Source of the DNA: Zymoseptoria tritici IPO323
Taxonomy: Eukaryota; Ascomycota; Dothideomycetes; Mycosphaerellales; Mycosphaerellaceae
Reading direction: 5' to 3'
NCBI RefSeq assembly: GCF_000219625.1
Contig: NC_018203.1
Span: 543,045 to 607,044, forward strand
Length of the DNA: 64,000 nucleotides
This document shows, one piece after another, positions 22,990 to 34,295 of this stretch. The notes beneath the pieces were generated by a model. The model was not told where the DNA came from, searched no databases, and saw only the letters and a list, made by a program, of their open reading frames with translations. Position 1 is the stretch's first letter; each line of letters opens with the position of its first letter. The translations under genes were made by a program, and so were the position numbers.

Positions 22990-23385
22990 GAGCAGGTCGG
23001 CATCGAAAAGAAGGCCATCGTCGAGCAGGTCAGCATGGAGAGGACATCGTCAAGCAGGTTACCACTGAGATGGAGGCCACAGTCAAACAGGTCAGCACTG
23101 AGATGGAGCCAAGGAGGTCAGGGCGGAGATGGAGACCGTCTTCAAGCAGCTGAGTACCGACATGGAGGGTATACTCAAGCAGGAGATGGTGGCTATCGAC
23201 AAGCAGGCCACCACTGGGATGGAGGCTATCGCCATGCAGGATTGCAGATCACCACCGAGATTGAGGCCATCGTCAAGCACGCCGTCTCCGAGATCGCGGT
23301 TATCGTCGAGCCCTTCATCAACGAGATGGAGGCCATCGTCAAGCACGTCTCTTTGCTCGACCCTTGGATGATCTATCTGTTCTCA
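22990..23385 (+). pseudogene. Degenerate coiled-coil repeats (E-M-E-A-I-V-K-Q type)
   Basis: Imperfect units of about 30-45 bp encode, in shifting plus-strand frames, EMEATVKQVSTEME, EMETVFKQLSTDMEGILKQE, MVAIDKQATTGMEAI and TEIEAIVKHAVSEI, then NEMEAIVKHVS. The heptad-like spacing suggests a long coiled coil or apolipoprotein-like amphipathic helix. At least three frameshifts break it. The run leads directly into the ADFYNT repeat tract and the helical fragment at 24966-25410, so the three may be parts of one large decayed gene. Confidence 0.4.
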
Positions 23386-23679
23386 CATGCAACGGAACAA
23401 AGGCGACTGGCGAGACCGCATGAAATAGGTCACCACCGAGCATCGTTAAGCAGGTGATGATCGTCCAGGATCAGGAGCAGCAAAGCAAGGAGAAGCTGGA
23501 GGCAACATGGCGAGTGGGAACGGGCAAGACCATATCTTCGGCCAACTCGCAGAGCGATGCAGTCGTGATTTCGAGCAGAACGCCATCAACAGCAGCAGGC
23601 TATCTTCAAGCCCTTTCCGGGGAGCCGTCAAGAACAGACGCACAGCGATCGACCGCAATCCCACCCTAAGCACCATCTG

Positions 23680-24890
23680 ATCCAGCCGACTTCTACCATA
23701 CGTCTCCGGCTCCGGGGGACCACTTATCACGAGGCTCCGATCTCAACTCAAGCAAGTCTGCTTCGGCCGACTTCTACAATACATTATTTGTTCGAGAGGC
23801 CGCTCCTCTCCGACGACTGCACGCTCCCCTCAAGCACCATCAGACCCTGCCGTCGATCGCCACCACCATCTGATCCGGCTGACTTCTACAATTGCCTTCG
23901 CCCCATGAACTGATCGACTTATACAATATATTGCTGGTGAGCCCGGTTCTCCGCCGACTGCAACCTCATCGCAAGCACCATTTGACCCGGCCGACTTCTA
24001 CAATACATCGTCGGGGATTTGAGAGGCCTGTTGTTCACTACTGTCATCTCATCGTAAGCACCACCAATGCGGCCGACTTCTACAATACGTTGCTAGTCTG
24101 GGAGGACGCTCCCCAATCGACTGCAGGCTCGTCCCAAGCACCGGCCGACTTCCACAACACATCGCCGGTCCGAGAGGCCGCTCTTCCGCCTCCTGGTATC
24201 GGCGCACTTCCACGAGGCCGACTGATCCGGCCGACCTCTACAATACATCGCCGGTCGAGAGGACCTTCGTCCGTCGAGTGCAACTTCACCCCAAGCACCT
24301 CTGACGCGGGCGACTTCTACGATACATCGCCGGCGGCCGGAGAGCCTGCTCCTCCACGGAAGGGATCTCACCTTAAGGACTACCTGACCCGGCCGACCTC
24401 TACAATACATCGCCGGTCCGAGACGCCGTTCCTCCTCGACTGCCATCCCACTCCAAGCACTATCTGATCCGGCCGACTTCTACAATACATCGCCGGCGAA
24501 CTAGAAGTCCCCTCCTCCGCCGCCTGCAAGCTCATGCCAAGCGTCGTCTGATCCGACTGACTTCTACAATACTCCGCCGCTCCGAGAGGTCGCTCTTTCA
24601 ACTGCAATGTCAGCCCAAGAACTATCTGATCCGGCCGTCGAGTACAGATGGCACAACCACCGACTACGATCTTATTCTCAAGAAGCATCTGATCCGGCCG
24701 ACTTTGGCGATACATTGCCAGTCCGAGGAGCACCATCCGATCCGGTCGACTTCTACGATACATCGCCGGTACGATAGACCGCTGCTCCTCTTCCTGGTAT
24801 CGGCGGGTTTCCGCAAGACGAATGCAATTGCAAGTCCACTCAAACACCATCTGACCCGGCCGACTTCTACAATACCTTGCTGGTCAGGAC
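23680..24890 (+). repeat. Degenerate tandem repeat encoding an ADFYNT motif, about 15 units
   Basis: The core GCCGACTTCTACAATACATC, followed by GCCGGT..GAGAGG, recurs with starts near 23688, 23769, 23881, 23915, 23993, 24075, 24146, 24233, 24312, 24395, 24475, 24559, 24698, 24748 and 24862. Spacing is mostly 70-115 bp. In the right frame each unit reads (P/S)ADFYNTSPVRE or a variant, followed by a Pro/Leu-rich spacer and a Ser-Lys-His-His-like end. Frames shift between units, so today there is no long ORF. It looks like an expanded protein repeat or a minisatellite that has decayed. Confidence 0.6.
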
Positions 24891-24965
24891 GCTCCTCTGC
24901 CTCTTGATACCGGCGCGCTTCTACAAGACAGTCCTTCTGCAGATCTTTTCCACCCGCATACCATT

Positions 24966-25410
24966 TTGATCCTCGCGCCGATCTTCTTCACTGGCTGGAA
25001 GGCGTTTCACCGCGCCGGAGCCGTCAGGCTAACACAGGCTGATATCGTTGCACCAGAGGGATTAGGGATCGCTGAGACTGTTCAGGAGGAGACTAAGGTC
25101 GAGGACGAGCTTCTTGCCAAGGTCTCGGTCACACAAGAGACTGGCGAACAAGCACCGGCCATTCTTGCGGCTGCTGAGGAACACCGCCGACGCTACGAAA
25201 GGAAGACCACATGGTGTCAGTCACTCGTCTACAACGACCGTCTCCGCCATTTCGGAAAAAGTCAAGGAGCCAAAGCGAGCCGCTCATGTCTCCCCTAAAG
25301 TCTTTGCCAACGCCGAGACCATGCGTCATTGTGTCTACAAGAAGGTCTTTCATCGAGCCTTCGCTCGATCCTGGACTGAGGTGAGCCAGATACATGACCT
25401 CAAGAGATAG
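24966..25410 (+). pseudogene. Helical coding fragment downstream of the ADFYNT repeats
   Basis: One plus frame (24966-25298) reads TQADIVAPEGLGIAETVQEE and ILAAAEEHRRRYERKTTWCQ. A second (25114-25410) continues SAISEKVKEPKRAAHVSPKV, FANAETMRHCVYKKVFHRAF. The switch between frames near 25230 suggests a frameshift or an intron. No family is recognised. Confidence 0.3.
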
Positions 25411-25419
25411 CTGGAGCAC

Positions 25420-26650
25420 ACACCAGCTCGGTAGGGTCAGAAGTGCACCGCGGCTTGTGAACAGTAGAAGCAACTCGGACTGCGAATCAAACGCTCCAGA
25501 TGTGAAGCAAAAGAATAAATCCAAAAGTGCAGCTTAAGATTCTTGGCAGTTGAAAGGAGAGTCATTGCTGGTCAGGAGAAACGCGGATGTTGGCGACAAT
25601 ACAGGACGCGTTACTTAGCTGGCTGCAGCAGCATTTCTCTTTCCGCCAAATACTCTACCGTTAATTTGTGTCCCTTCCATTGATCCTCCTCCTTTTAATG
25701 CTTCTCGGGAACAGTTCTTGGGAGGTCTTGCTCCTCGGCCAAGGAGGTCACTGCATCCCCTGCAGAAGAGCCTCAGCCGACAGAATATCAACCTGAAGTG
25801 TAGTTCTGTGCTTGCGGCGGCAGGAGAGCGTCGAACGTGCAGCCATGTTGCGACGCCGCTGGGTGATGTGAGGACCTACTCCCGCGGTGGACGATGTGCT
25901 CGTGATGAAGTGAGCACTGTTTGGGCAGCTTGCCACGGAACGGTTCGATGGTCTGCTGCAGTCCACACTGTCGGATTGAGAGCAGGCGTTTGAGTGGATG
26001 ATGGTGGTGGTGTCGCCAGTGGTATTGCTGGTGTGATGACCTTTTGTTATCCAGCGCAAGTAATGCTAATAGATTCGAAGTGTCCAAGTCTTTGTGAATC
26101 TACCGCATTCTTGGAGAGATGTCACCGAAATCTCATTCCTTGGAAAGGAGTCAGTCCTCGTCATAGAACCTGGGCCCTCCCAACCCTCCTCGCGGCGTGG
26201 GATCAAACATCACACGTGTGTCATCGTCTTCAACTCTTCATCATCTTCCTCGACAGCGCTCTCCGTATCTCGAAGTGAGAGTCGGACGTCGGTCGCGTGG
26301 AACGTCATCACTCCGCGGACGTGAGCGAGATTGGTAGCAGGCGTACGAGCCATGGTTCCCAAAAAGCAATCGCCCAAGAAGCATCAGCCAAAGGACAACG
26401 TCCCGTCAAAAAGCTCAAGCTCACCCTCCAGGACGAAGCGACCTTCACGATGTATTGCAACCACTCCCATGAAAATCTCTACCGACCACGCTATTAGATG
26501 ACTCTGAAGGTTGTCAGAACGGCGGCGCGGCCAGGAAGCAAATCACGCGACGGAGAGGCAAAAATCACCCTCAAATGACTGGCTTCCAAGTGAAGCAAAG
26601 CCTTCTACACCAGAATTTGTACTATACGGACTTTGTCCGGCCTGGTGGTG
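25420..26650. other. No supportable gene
   Basis: Frames of up to about 130 codons are present without recognisable motifs. A GTGAGCGAG-type donor follows a possible coding end near 26320 (plus), but no partner exon is clear. Confidence 0.25.
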
Positions 26651-26654
26651 GTCG

Positions 26655-26850
26655 ACGTGATGGCTTCAAGCTTCTGCATCCGGTTGAGCAGGTAGGCGTG
26701 CTCACGCTTGAGTTGATGTGCCCAAAGGAGCGATGTTTGCGGGGTGCCGCCGTCATGAAGATGTCAAGAGAGACGGCCAAGGTAACAGGTGAAGTGAATT
26801 AGGTGAAGCGAGTCGGGGGAAGGTTGGTATGCAGAGGTTGAGTGAGATGA
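26655..26850 (-). pseudogene. Dispersed gene family A, fragment 5 (N-terminal module and leader)
   Basis: Minus-strand translation gives HQLKREHAYLLNRMQKLEAI near 26680-26740. Upstream (26760-26845) is the leader with CTCTTTCATCTCACTCAACC and CCTCTGCATACCAACC, as in fragment 2. The C-terminal module is absent. Confidence 0.5.
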
Positions 26851-26854
26851 AAGA

Positions 26855-27030
26855 GAAAGTCTGGTGTTGGCGACGTTGGTAGATGTAACGACGGCATCTT
26901 GAAGATTGACGATAACGTCCAGGGTGGATCTTGATGATGCTGGAGACGTATGTGGATGTCACGGCGTCATCTTGAAGATCGATGTTGGCGACGTAGGTAG
27001 ATGTAGCGGAGGTATCTTGAAGATGCGAAG
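26855..27030. repeat. Degenerate tandem repeat of about 65-70 bp
   Basis: Units built from TAGATGTA..CGACGGCATC and CATCTTGAAGAT, plus GATGTTGGCGACG, recur about three times. Not coding as far as I can see. Confidence 0.45.
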
Positions 27031-27239
27031 GTAGTCAGGTGGCGGGAGTCAAGTGTTGAGGATTGGTAAGGAGAGACGAAGGAACAGAAAGTAAGATTTC
27101 AGGAGGGAAGAAATCCATTCATGGGTAAGAAGAGGTGACATGGATTGGGAGACAAAGTGAGAGGTTCGCCGAGAAAAGTCAAAGTCGATGGCTCGACTGC
27201 ACTGCTCTATCAGCGTTGCAGTGGACATTGCGGCGGATG

Positions 27240-27244
27240 CTTGC
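27240..27244. repeat. Target-site duplication of the Copia element, left copy (CTTGC)
   Basis: CTTGC directly precedes the left LTR (starts TGTTGG) and recurs at 43496-43500 right after the right LTR (ends TAACA). Five bases is the usual duplication for Copia integrases. Confidence 0.9.
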
Positions 27245-27518
27245 TGTTGGATTTGTAAACGATAGGATTGAATTGCTTATGCTAAGTAATCTATCTACCG
27301 AGGGGATTCGAGGCCCTTATATCCCCCCTCTGTATATATAGATAGAATCGAGTGCGTAATCCCCTACGTAATAGCCCTGTTTCGTCCCTTTGTTTCGAGC
27401 TATATCTAGTTAGTCCCTATATATTAGCTATATATATCTATATATATATAGCCGAAACAGGTAGTATATATCGTATATAGATAGTATATCCGATCGTCCG
27501 GTATCCCTTATTCTAATA
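27245..27518 (-). repeat. Copia 3' LTR (left)
   Basis: The LTR is 274 bp and, read on plus, starts TGTTGG and ends CTAATA (CTAACA in the other LTR). It differs from the right LTR at nine positions, all TG/TA or CA/TA transitions. Confidence 0.9.
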
Positions 27519-27534
27519 CTCCCCCTACTTCTTA
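27519..27534 (-). promoter_or_regulatory. Polypurine tract of the Copia element
   Basis: On the minus strand AAGAAGTAGGGGGAG directly precedes the 3' LTR, the expected place for plus-strand DNA priming. Confidence 0.7.
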
Positions 27535-27547
27535 TATCCCTCGGGGA

Positions 27548-28691
27548 TTAAGAAGTCCTCTCGTAGCCTAGTAGGCGTACGTTCTCGGCGTACTTTACCT
27601 TAGGTAAAGGCTTCGTAAGGTAGTCGGCTAGTATCTCCTTCGTAGGGCAGTACGATAACGATATCGTTTCGTCTTCGAATAGCTCCCTTACGTAGTATAG
27701 TACTACGTCTAGGTGCTTTATTCTCGAGTAGAATTCCGGGTTCTTTACTAAGGCAATCGAGACTTAATTATCCCCGTAAATACTTATAGTACCTGTAGGA
27801 TAGCGTACTTGTTCGAGGAATCGTTTAATCTAAACGGCCTCTTTTACGGCGTATCCTAGCGAGACGTACTCGGCTTCTGTCGTAGACGTAGATATGCTAC
27901 GCTATAGCTTCGAGGACTAACTTATCGGCCCGCTAGCTAGCGTAAAGACGTATCCTATCGTCGACTTACGAGTAGTAGTCTCTACGGCGTAATCCGAGTC
28001 CGCGTATCCTTCCGGTTTAAGGTTTCCTTTCGGATCGAAGCGTATAGCGTAATCTCTCGTTGTTCCTAAGTACTTTAGGAGGTAGAGGGCTACCGACAAG
28101 TGCCTCTTAGTCGGGTTCGTATAGTGCTAGCTTAGTCGTTACGTTGCGAACGCTATATCTACTCTTATTACTCGTATAATCTAATTTAGCTTCCCGACTA
28201 TCCTACGGTACTCTCTATCGTCCGTAGGTATATCCGAGGCTTCTCGGGGCGTAAGATAGGTATATCCCGCGGCGGGGGTATACGTAGATCGTCCGGTATC
28301 CTCTATATTAAACTCGCGAAGAGTCTCTTCGATATAGTACTTTTAGTCGATTATAATCGATCTATTATCGTTGTATTCGATCCGGATGCCGAGTAGGTAC
28401 TTAGCTATACCTAGATCCTTTATTTTAAATCGATCCGTAAGCTTACGCTTAAGGGAAACGATCTTTTCTTCGTTGTCCGCGAGTATAAGGAGATCGTCGA
28501 CGTAGAGAGCTACGATTAGCGAGCCGTCTTTAGATATAAAGATAGACTAGTCCGCGGGCGTAGCGAGGAGTCCTACGCTTTCGAAGAAGGTAGTTATAAC
28601 TCTATTCTAGTTGCGGCCGCTTTGTTTTAGCCCGTAGAGTCCGCGTTTTAAGAGTATAACGCTACCTTCGTCGATATCTAGACCGTCGAAA
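27548..28691 (-). pseudogene. Copia polyprotein, C-terminal part: reverse transcriptase palm and RNase H
   Basis: Minus-strand translation shows the RT active site YVDDLLIL (28481-28504). RNase H follows with GYADSDYAVETTTRKSTIGY and VFTLASGPIS (about 27917-28030), then DYLTKPLPKVKYAENV and the TAA stop at 27550-27548. The frame carries several TAG/TAA codons where Trp/Gln belong. The upstream end is cut by LINE-A; the same frame continues at 34283. Confidence 0.88.
28679..28691. repeat. LINE-A target-site duplication, 5' copy
   Basis: TAGACCGTCGAAA here and again at 34283-34295 after the LINE-A tail. Confidence 0.9.
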
Positions 28692-29655
28692 CACATCGAC
28701 ATCCGCACTTCCATTGCACACCCAATATTGACCCGATCATCACCAAACACGCACTATTCGAAAGCCCTTATTAAGGCCGTTCCAACGAACCCGCATTCAC
28801 CTCGCTGCCCTCAAAACCCACGCCGCTACTGGAGTTTAAAGATTCACCTTATTGCCCCCTTTAGGGTGCAAATTTTGACCCTAAACTCCGGGATTTGGCC
28901 CCCACCTCCGAAACCTTATTCCGACCTTACCTCCCCCATACTCGAAATATTCCCTGTTTAGGGCATTGCATAAGGAAGGTTTACAACCTGTACTACAACA
29001 TAACACTACAACACTTCAACACACTACAACACAACTAATACGCCGCCGATTCGGACGCCGTGTAGCCCGTTTGAAAGCCCTCGACGAGAGCTTTTATTCT
29101 AGCTATCAAACGCCTGATTTGGTCGAATTCTAAAAGAGCCAAAGGCCAAACAAGAGCAGTGCCCCCAGGATACACAAACATACATATACACTTAGTTCTC
29201 TCTACACTAGAGTTACCTGTTGTCCTACGCCGCCGAGAGAGGAAGCTAAAGGAGCAGTGTAGTTTAGTACGGACGAATTTGCACCTCTAGGGATTAGAGT
29301 AGTAGTACTAGCTGTATAGCTAGATACTCTGTATAGAGTATAGGCCTACCTTTCCCTAGAGACAAAGGTTGTCCCGAACCTGCTACAGCTACCCGCAGAA
29401 CGCCTCTAAAGCCTGCTACAAAGACGCACGTTGCTGCAGGCCAGAGTACTTCCTAGAAGCAGAGGTATATTTATATATCTCTTCTCTCCTCTTTGAAGTA
29501 TACCTTCTCCTACTTTGTATAGTAGGAAGAAGAGTACCCTAGTGTCGCAAGTAGGCTAGGACCCGAACGCGATTAGAAATAGAGACGAACAAGCAGCCCT
29601 CTCGGCGTAAGACTGCTAAGCCTCTTTTCAAACAACAAACAACAATAATAAGACA

Positions 29656-30194
29656 ATGTCTACCAAGACGGAAATGGAAATAACAGACGCAAGCTTAGCC
29701 CCTCAGACTCTAAAAGCTACGGCTAGAGGGGACGAGGAAGTTACGTTTAAGTCTCTTAAAACCCTGCCGTTGCCGGAGGAACTACTGAAAAGAACCGGCA
29801 TTCCTTTTATACCTAGGAAAAGGCAAAACCCCTTCGAATTTAGTATCTCCCCGACTCGCAGCCCTTCTCTCGGAAAGAAACAAACACTCTCTTACACGCC
29901 CGCGAACGAGAAGATCCTACAAGCCCGACAGCTACTAGTCGAAGCGGCGGGGGATCTAGTTGGGTTTCTAGGAGAACAAACCTGGGTTCTCGACCTTCTC
30001 GAAGTCTTTCGGCACTTTACCGAGCATACAGACTTTAGGACAACGTCCTAAATCCTCGCAAAGTAAGTCTCGAACCTAGAAATAACAACAAAGAAACTAG
30101 CAGCACAGGCGAAGAAGCCTACTTTCGCAGACGTTGTTAAGGGAGACAGCGGATCCGCTACCTCTACCTCTACCTCCTCGACAACAAAGACAAC

Positions 30195-30226
<32 letters not shown>

Positions 30227-30834
30227 AGTGGACGACCGTCTCCCGAAGGGCTAGCAAGCCGAAAGAACAAGCAGAACCGATGCCTCTTATCCTTGTACCA
30301 AGGGATAAAGAGAAGGAACTCGACTAGATCGCAACCCGAGACAAAATTAACAACGCTCTTAAAGGCGAAGACTAAGAGCTAGCTGTCCTTGCGATAAAGA
30401 AATTATTTCGGGGTAATATTGTCCTAAACTTTGCAACAGAGAAAGCCCGCTAACGAACGATCGATAGCCTTACTAAGGTTACCGATATCGTAGGCGAGGC
30501 ACGGGTAATAGAGGACTCTCTCTAGCACAAGGTCGTAGTCCACAGCGTCTCGACCGCGAACTTCAACACGCCAACGGGCATACAGGACATTTAACGAGAA
30601 ATTAAGACCTTTAATAGAGGTCTTAAACTCGCAGGCACCCCGATTTGGCTAACAAACGAAGAGAGAAGAAGGACTCTTACTAGGGCGACAGTTCTAGTAG
30701 GTTTTGCCACCGAGGAGGAGGCAAAAAGGGCTATTTAAAACCGTCTATACGTAGGCGCGGACAGCCTAAGAGTCGAGAAGGCGAAGGATCGTATACAACA
30801 GAAAGGGAGGCCCCTAGAACGTTCTATATGTTAG
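29656..30834 (+). pseudogene. LINE-A ORF1 (Gag-like)
   Basis: ATG at 29656 begins MSTKTEMEITDASLAPQTLK. The frame has an intact first 131 codons, then in-frame TAA/TAG codons (first at 30049). It includes a poly-Gln run of about 11 CAA codons (30192-30224), an ADVVKG motif, and a C-terminal RNA-binding-like region (TPIWLTNEERRRTLTRATVL, VGFATEEEAKRAI). The stop TAG at 30832-30834 overlaps the ORF2 start in ATGTTAG, the compact arrangement of many two-ORF LINEs. ORF1 proteins bind the LINE RNA in the ribonucleoprotein particle. No CCHC knuckle is obvious. Confidence 0.75.
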
Positions 30835-33800
30835 AACACTCTCTACGGATTTTCCACGTTAATCTTAACCGATCTATCGAGGCTACAGAGTCTACCTTAG
30901 ACGTCGCGGTTAAGCAGAAAGCCGACCTTCTACTAGTCCAGGAACCGTGGACTATAGAAGACCCGATAACAGGCTACAAAGAGACAAGATCTATCGCACA
31001 CCGGGAGTACAACCAGCTATTCCTAACGACTACGGATTCGACGATCCGGCTAAGAACAATGCTATATATTAGCACAAGACTTAACGTTAATATCTCTCCT
31101 ATTTTATTAGACGACAGCGACATACTTTCCTTTGTTATTTTAGACAAGAAGGGCAACAAGATCCAGATAGTTAATCTTTACAACGAGAAGGACCTTCGGG
31201 ATACCGAGAACCTGCAAAACTGACGAACAACAGAGAGAAGCCTCTACTCTCTACGCAACACATTCCTTCCAAACACTCTACTAGTAGGAGACTTTAACCT
31301 TAGATACCCGTCCTAGGATCCGAGGGGAAAGGATACTACTAGCGCCCGCGAATTTATAGAGTGGATAGAAGACCAGGGCTTTACTCTACGTAATACGATA
31401 GGTGTCGGGACCTTCTATAGGCCGCACCTAGACGCAGAGTCGGTCCTAGACCTTACGTTTACAAGAGGATCCTTATCTACGAAAGAAATCGACTGGAGAA
31501 CGATTCCGACAGGCTTAGACTATAAGGCTATATCTATAGACCTTATTAGCGCGCAAGATCGAGCCCAACAGAAGAAAGTAGTTCTAGATATAGCTTCCGC
31601 GGATTAGGAACTGTTTACAGATCTCCTAATAAGCAAGGCGACGTCTATTAACTATACGAACTCCCTCGACGACATCGCAGACTCCTTTACCTCGTATATT
31701 ACCGAATCGATGCGGGGAGCAATCCCAGAGAAAGTAGTATACGCCTGCGCAAAACCTTAGTGGAATAGAGAGCTACGCACGCTACGCCGCACAATGTCTA
31801 GAACATATAGACAGACCTTTACCTGCGGACGTACGCCGACGCTAGACGAGAAAGAGGCGTATACGAAAGCGAGAAACGAGTACTTCCAAGCTATTAAAAC
31901 AGCTAAGAAGAACTACTAGAACGCTTTCCTCGAAAAAGAAGACTCGAAATCTATCTTTAAAGCTATGTCCTATACTAGGAATAGCAGCCGAAGACAGATA
32001 CCTACGATAAATAACGAAGATTCTTTCGAGGGGAAATGTAAGGCCTTCTCCGAAGCCTTATTTCCGCGCCCTCCTGCCAAGGAACCTCTACCTAGCCGTT
32101 AGGAAGCGTATACAGCCGGGGATTAGGGCTGGACTATGCTAACCGAAGAGGAACTCGCTGCCGCCTGTAGTACGAAGATAGTAAAAGGAAAAACGCCGGG
32201 CCCAGACGGTATTACGCAAGCTATTATTAGTAAAGCGTACAGCGCTATTCCTATTACCTTTCTACGTACATATAGTAGGCTACTCGACGAAGGATACTAC
32301 CCCCGATGCTGGAAAGTTGCGACAGGCGCAGTTCTAGCAAAGCCGGGAAAACCAGACTATTCGGTCCCTAAGGCCTACCGAGTTATCTCTCTCCTAAACT
32401 GCCTTAGCAAGATTAGCGAGAGAATACTCGCAAAACGCCTAGGGATTATCGTAGAGACGAAGCCCCTTCTACACGACTCGTAGTTAGGAGGGCGAAAGAA
32501 GAAATCGGCTGTCGATACGGTGCTTCTCTTAACGAACGAAATCGAGGAGAATCGAAGAAAGAAAAAGAAGACTTCGGTTATCTTCCTCGACGTAAGAGGA
32601 GCATACGACTACGTTGCAAAGAACCGACTGTTAAGAATAATAATCTAGTTAAGGCTTCCGTACAGCCTTATACGTTAGGTTTAGTTGTTTATAAGTAATA
32701 GACGCCTACGAATAGCATTCGACGGACAGATACAGGAATTCTAGGACGTAGAGATCGGCGTTCCGTAAGGTAGCCCAATGTCTCCTATCCTCTTTCTTAT
32801 CTATACGCGCGACATATTCTTCTCGCTATAAGGAGTTACTCCTAGTTCCTACGTCGACGACATTAGACTATCTACCTCGTCTACGTCCCTTAAGAAGAAC
32901 TCTAAGGTACTAGAACGTAAGGCAAGAAGGCTAATAGACCTAGGAAAGAAGAACTCGATTGCTTTCGACCTAGCAAAGACAGACCTAGTACACTTCTTAA
33001 AAGGGAAAGGGTCCGATTGCCCGGTAATTCTTCCAAACGGCGATATTGTTCGCCCGGCAAAGAAAGCAATAAGGTAGCTTAGGATTTAGCTAGACGCCGG
33101 TCTTACCTTTAAGGAGTACATTGCAATAAGATCGGCACAAGCACAAGCAGCATTCTATCGATTAGAAAGACTAGCAAACACCGAACGCGGTCTATCTTCT
33201 ATATCGTTAAGAAAGATCTACCTAGCCTACGTTACTACAATAGCAGACTACGGGGCCCCGGTTTAGTAGCGGTCGAAAAAGAGCATAAAACCTCTAGTAT
33301 CTCTACAAAGTAAAGCTTGTAGAAAGATCCTAGGCGTTTTCCGTACTGCCCCAAACGTCCCGTCCGAGGTAGAGTCAAATCTCTTCCCCCCGGATCTACG
33401 CCTAGAGAGACAGTTAATTTTATACTCTCTACGCGCAGCAAAGCTACCCGAAAACTACCCCGTAAGACTCGCTATCTAAAGCGCGCCTTCGGATACGCGA
33501 GAAGTCCGACACGAGGACTTAAGAGAGATACTTCCGCAAAAACGATAGAGAACATAGATATAACTACTCTGTTATCGACTCCGACAATACAAGCATTTCG
33601 TAGAACACGAGAGGGCTAACTACGCAAAAGACGATCTCTTTAGCGTCTAGAAAACCCGATACGAAATAGCAAGACAACAGGAGATTAACAAGGTACCTAG
33701 GAATACAAATAGCTACCTTAGTCGATTTCTATAGAGCTCGCCAGGAAAACATAGAATAGGAGGTAGACGCGCTTTAACTAGTGCCTTCTATACTATCCTA

Positions 33801-34073
33801 TTAGGACACGGATACCTAAAGTCCTATCTCTATCGCTTTAGACACGTAACGACGCCAGACTGCCCTTACGGACGACGAGAAACAGCAGAACACCTCGTAT
33901 ATAGCTGCCCTATCTACGATGTATTTAGGCCACTACCGCTACGACAAGCACAATCTCTACTAGAAATAGTAGAAGATAAGGAACTCCGGAAACACCTTAC
34001 TACCTTTCTCTCGGATACAAAGATTGCTTCTAGGTCCTGGCACCTAGCAAGAGGCGAAGACGAGACCGTCTAG
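30828..34073 (+). pseudogene. LINE-A ORF2: AP-like endonuclease, reverse transcriptase, Cys/His tail
   Basis: ATG 30828, stop 34071-34073, 1081 codons. The endonuclease shows LLVQEPW, then LVGDFNLRYPS (31281-31313). RT begins with GKTPGPDGIT (about 32190) and continues with YRVISLLNCLSKISERILAK, FLDVRGAYDYV and catalytic YVDD at 32850-32861, which is intact. The C-terminus has a Cys/His motif (DCPYGRRETAEHLVYSCPIY, about 33860-33920). The frame contains many TAG and some TAA codons at expected Trp/Gln positions (KP*WNREL, HDS*LGGRK). The enzyme nicks target DNA and reverse-transcribes its own RNA; this copy cannot make it. Confidence 0.85.
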
Positions 34074-34258
34074 CCTACACTCCTTTTACTTTTCCTTATT
34101 TATCTTTCTTTAAAGTCCTTCGATACTAGCTAGCTACTATCCTAGGCACGGGTCTTTCCCTAAGGTTAAGAGATACGAGAGAACAACGATTGTACATAGA
34201 TAGACTACTGTCGCGAGACAGCCGTCCTATATAGTCATAGACTCCTACAGGACGTAAA

Positions 34259-34282
34259 TGGAACAAACAAACAAACAAACAA
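34259..34282 (+). repeat. LINE-A 3' tail (CAAA)n
   Basis: GGAACAAACAAACAAACAAA and a few more bases end the element and abut the target duplication. LINE-B ends in a shorter version of the same tail. Confidence 0.8.
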
Positions 34283-34295
34283 TAGACCGTCGAAA
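34283..34295. repeat. LINE-A target-site duplication, 3' copy
   Basis: TAGACCGTCGAAA, identical to 28679-28691. Confidence 0.9.

Larger units (their letters stand above)
28692..34282 (+). mobile_element. LINE-A: full-length-size non-LTR retrotransposon (Tad/I-like), inactivated
   Basis: The element is 5591 bp with a 13-bp target duplication, a 5' UTR of almost 1 kb, ORF1, ORF2 and a (GGAACAAAC)-type 3' tail of CAAA repeats. It sits in the Copia RT region, antisense to the Copia. It pairs with LINE-B as an inverted repeat with a 1.24-kb spacer. Its 5' end lacks about 15 bp present in LINE-B. Confidence 0.9.

Noticed and set aside
30049..34073. Stop codons in the retroelements as evidence of a reassigned genetic code (TAG/TAA read as Gln/Trp)
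   Set aside because: The spliced kinase-like gene and the small open frames use no internal TAG/TAA, and the same elements show missense and LTR changes of the same CpA-to-TpA type. RIP explains all of it.
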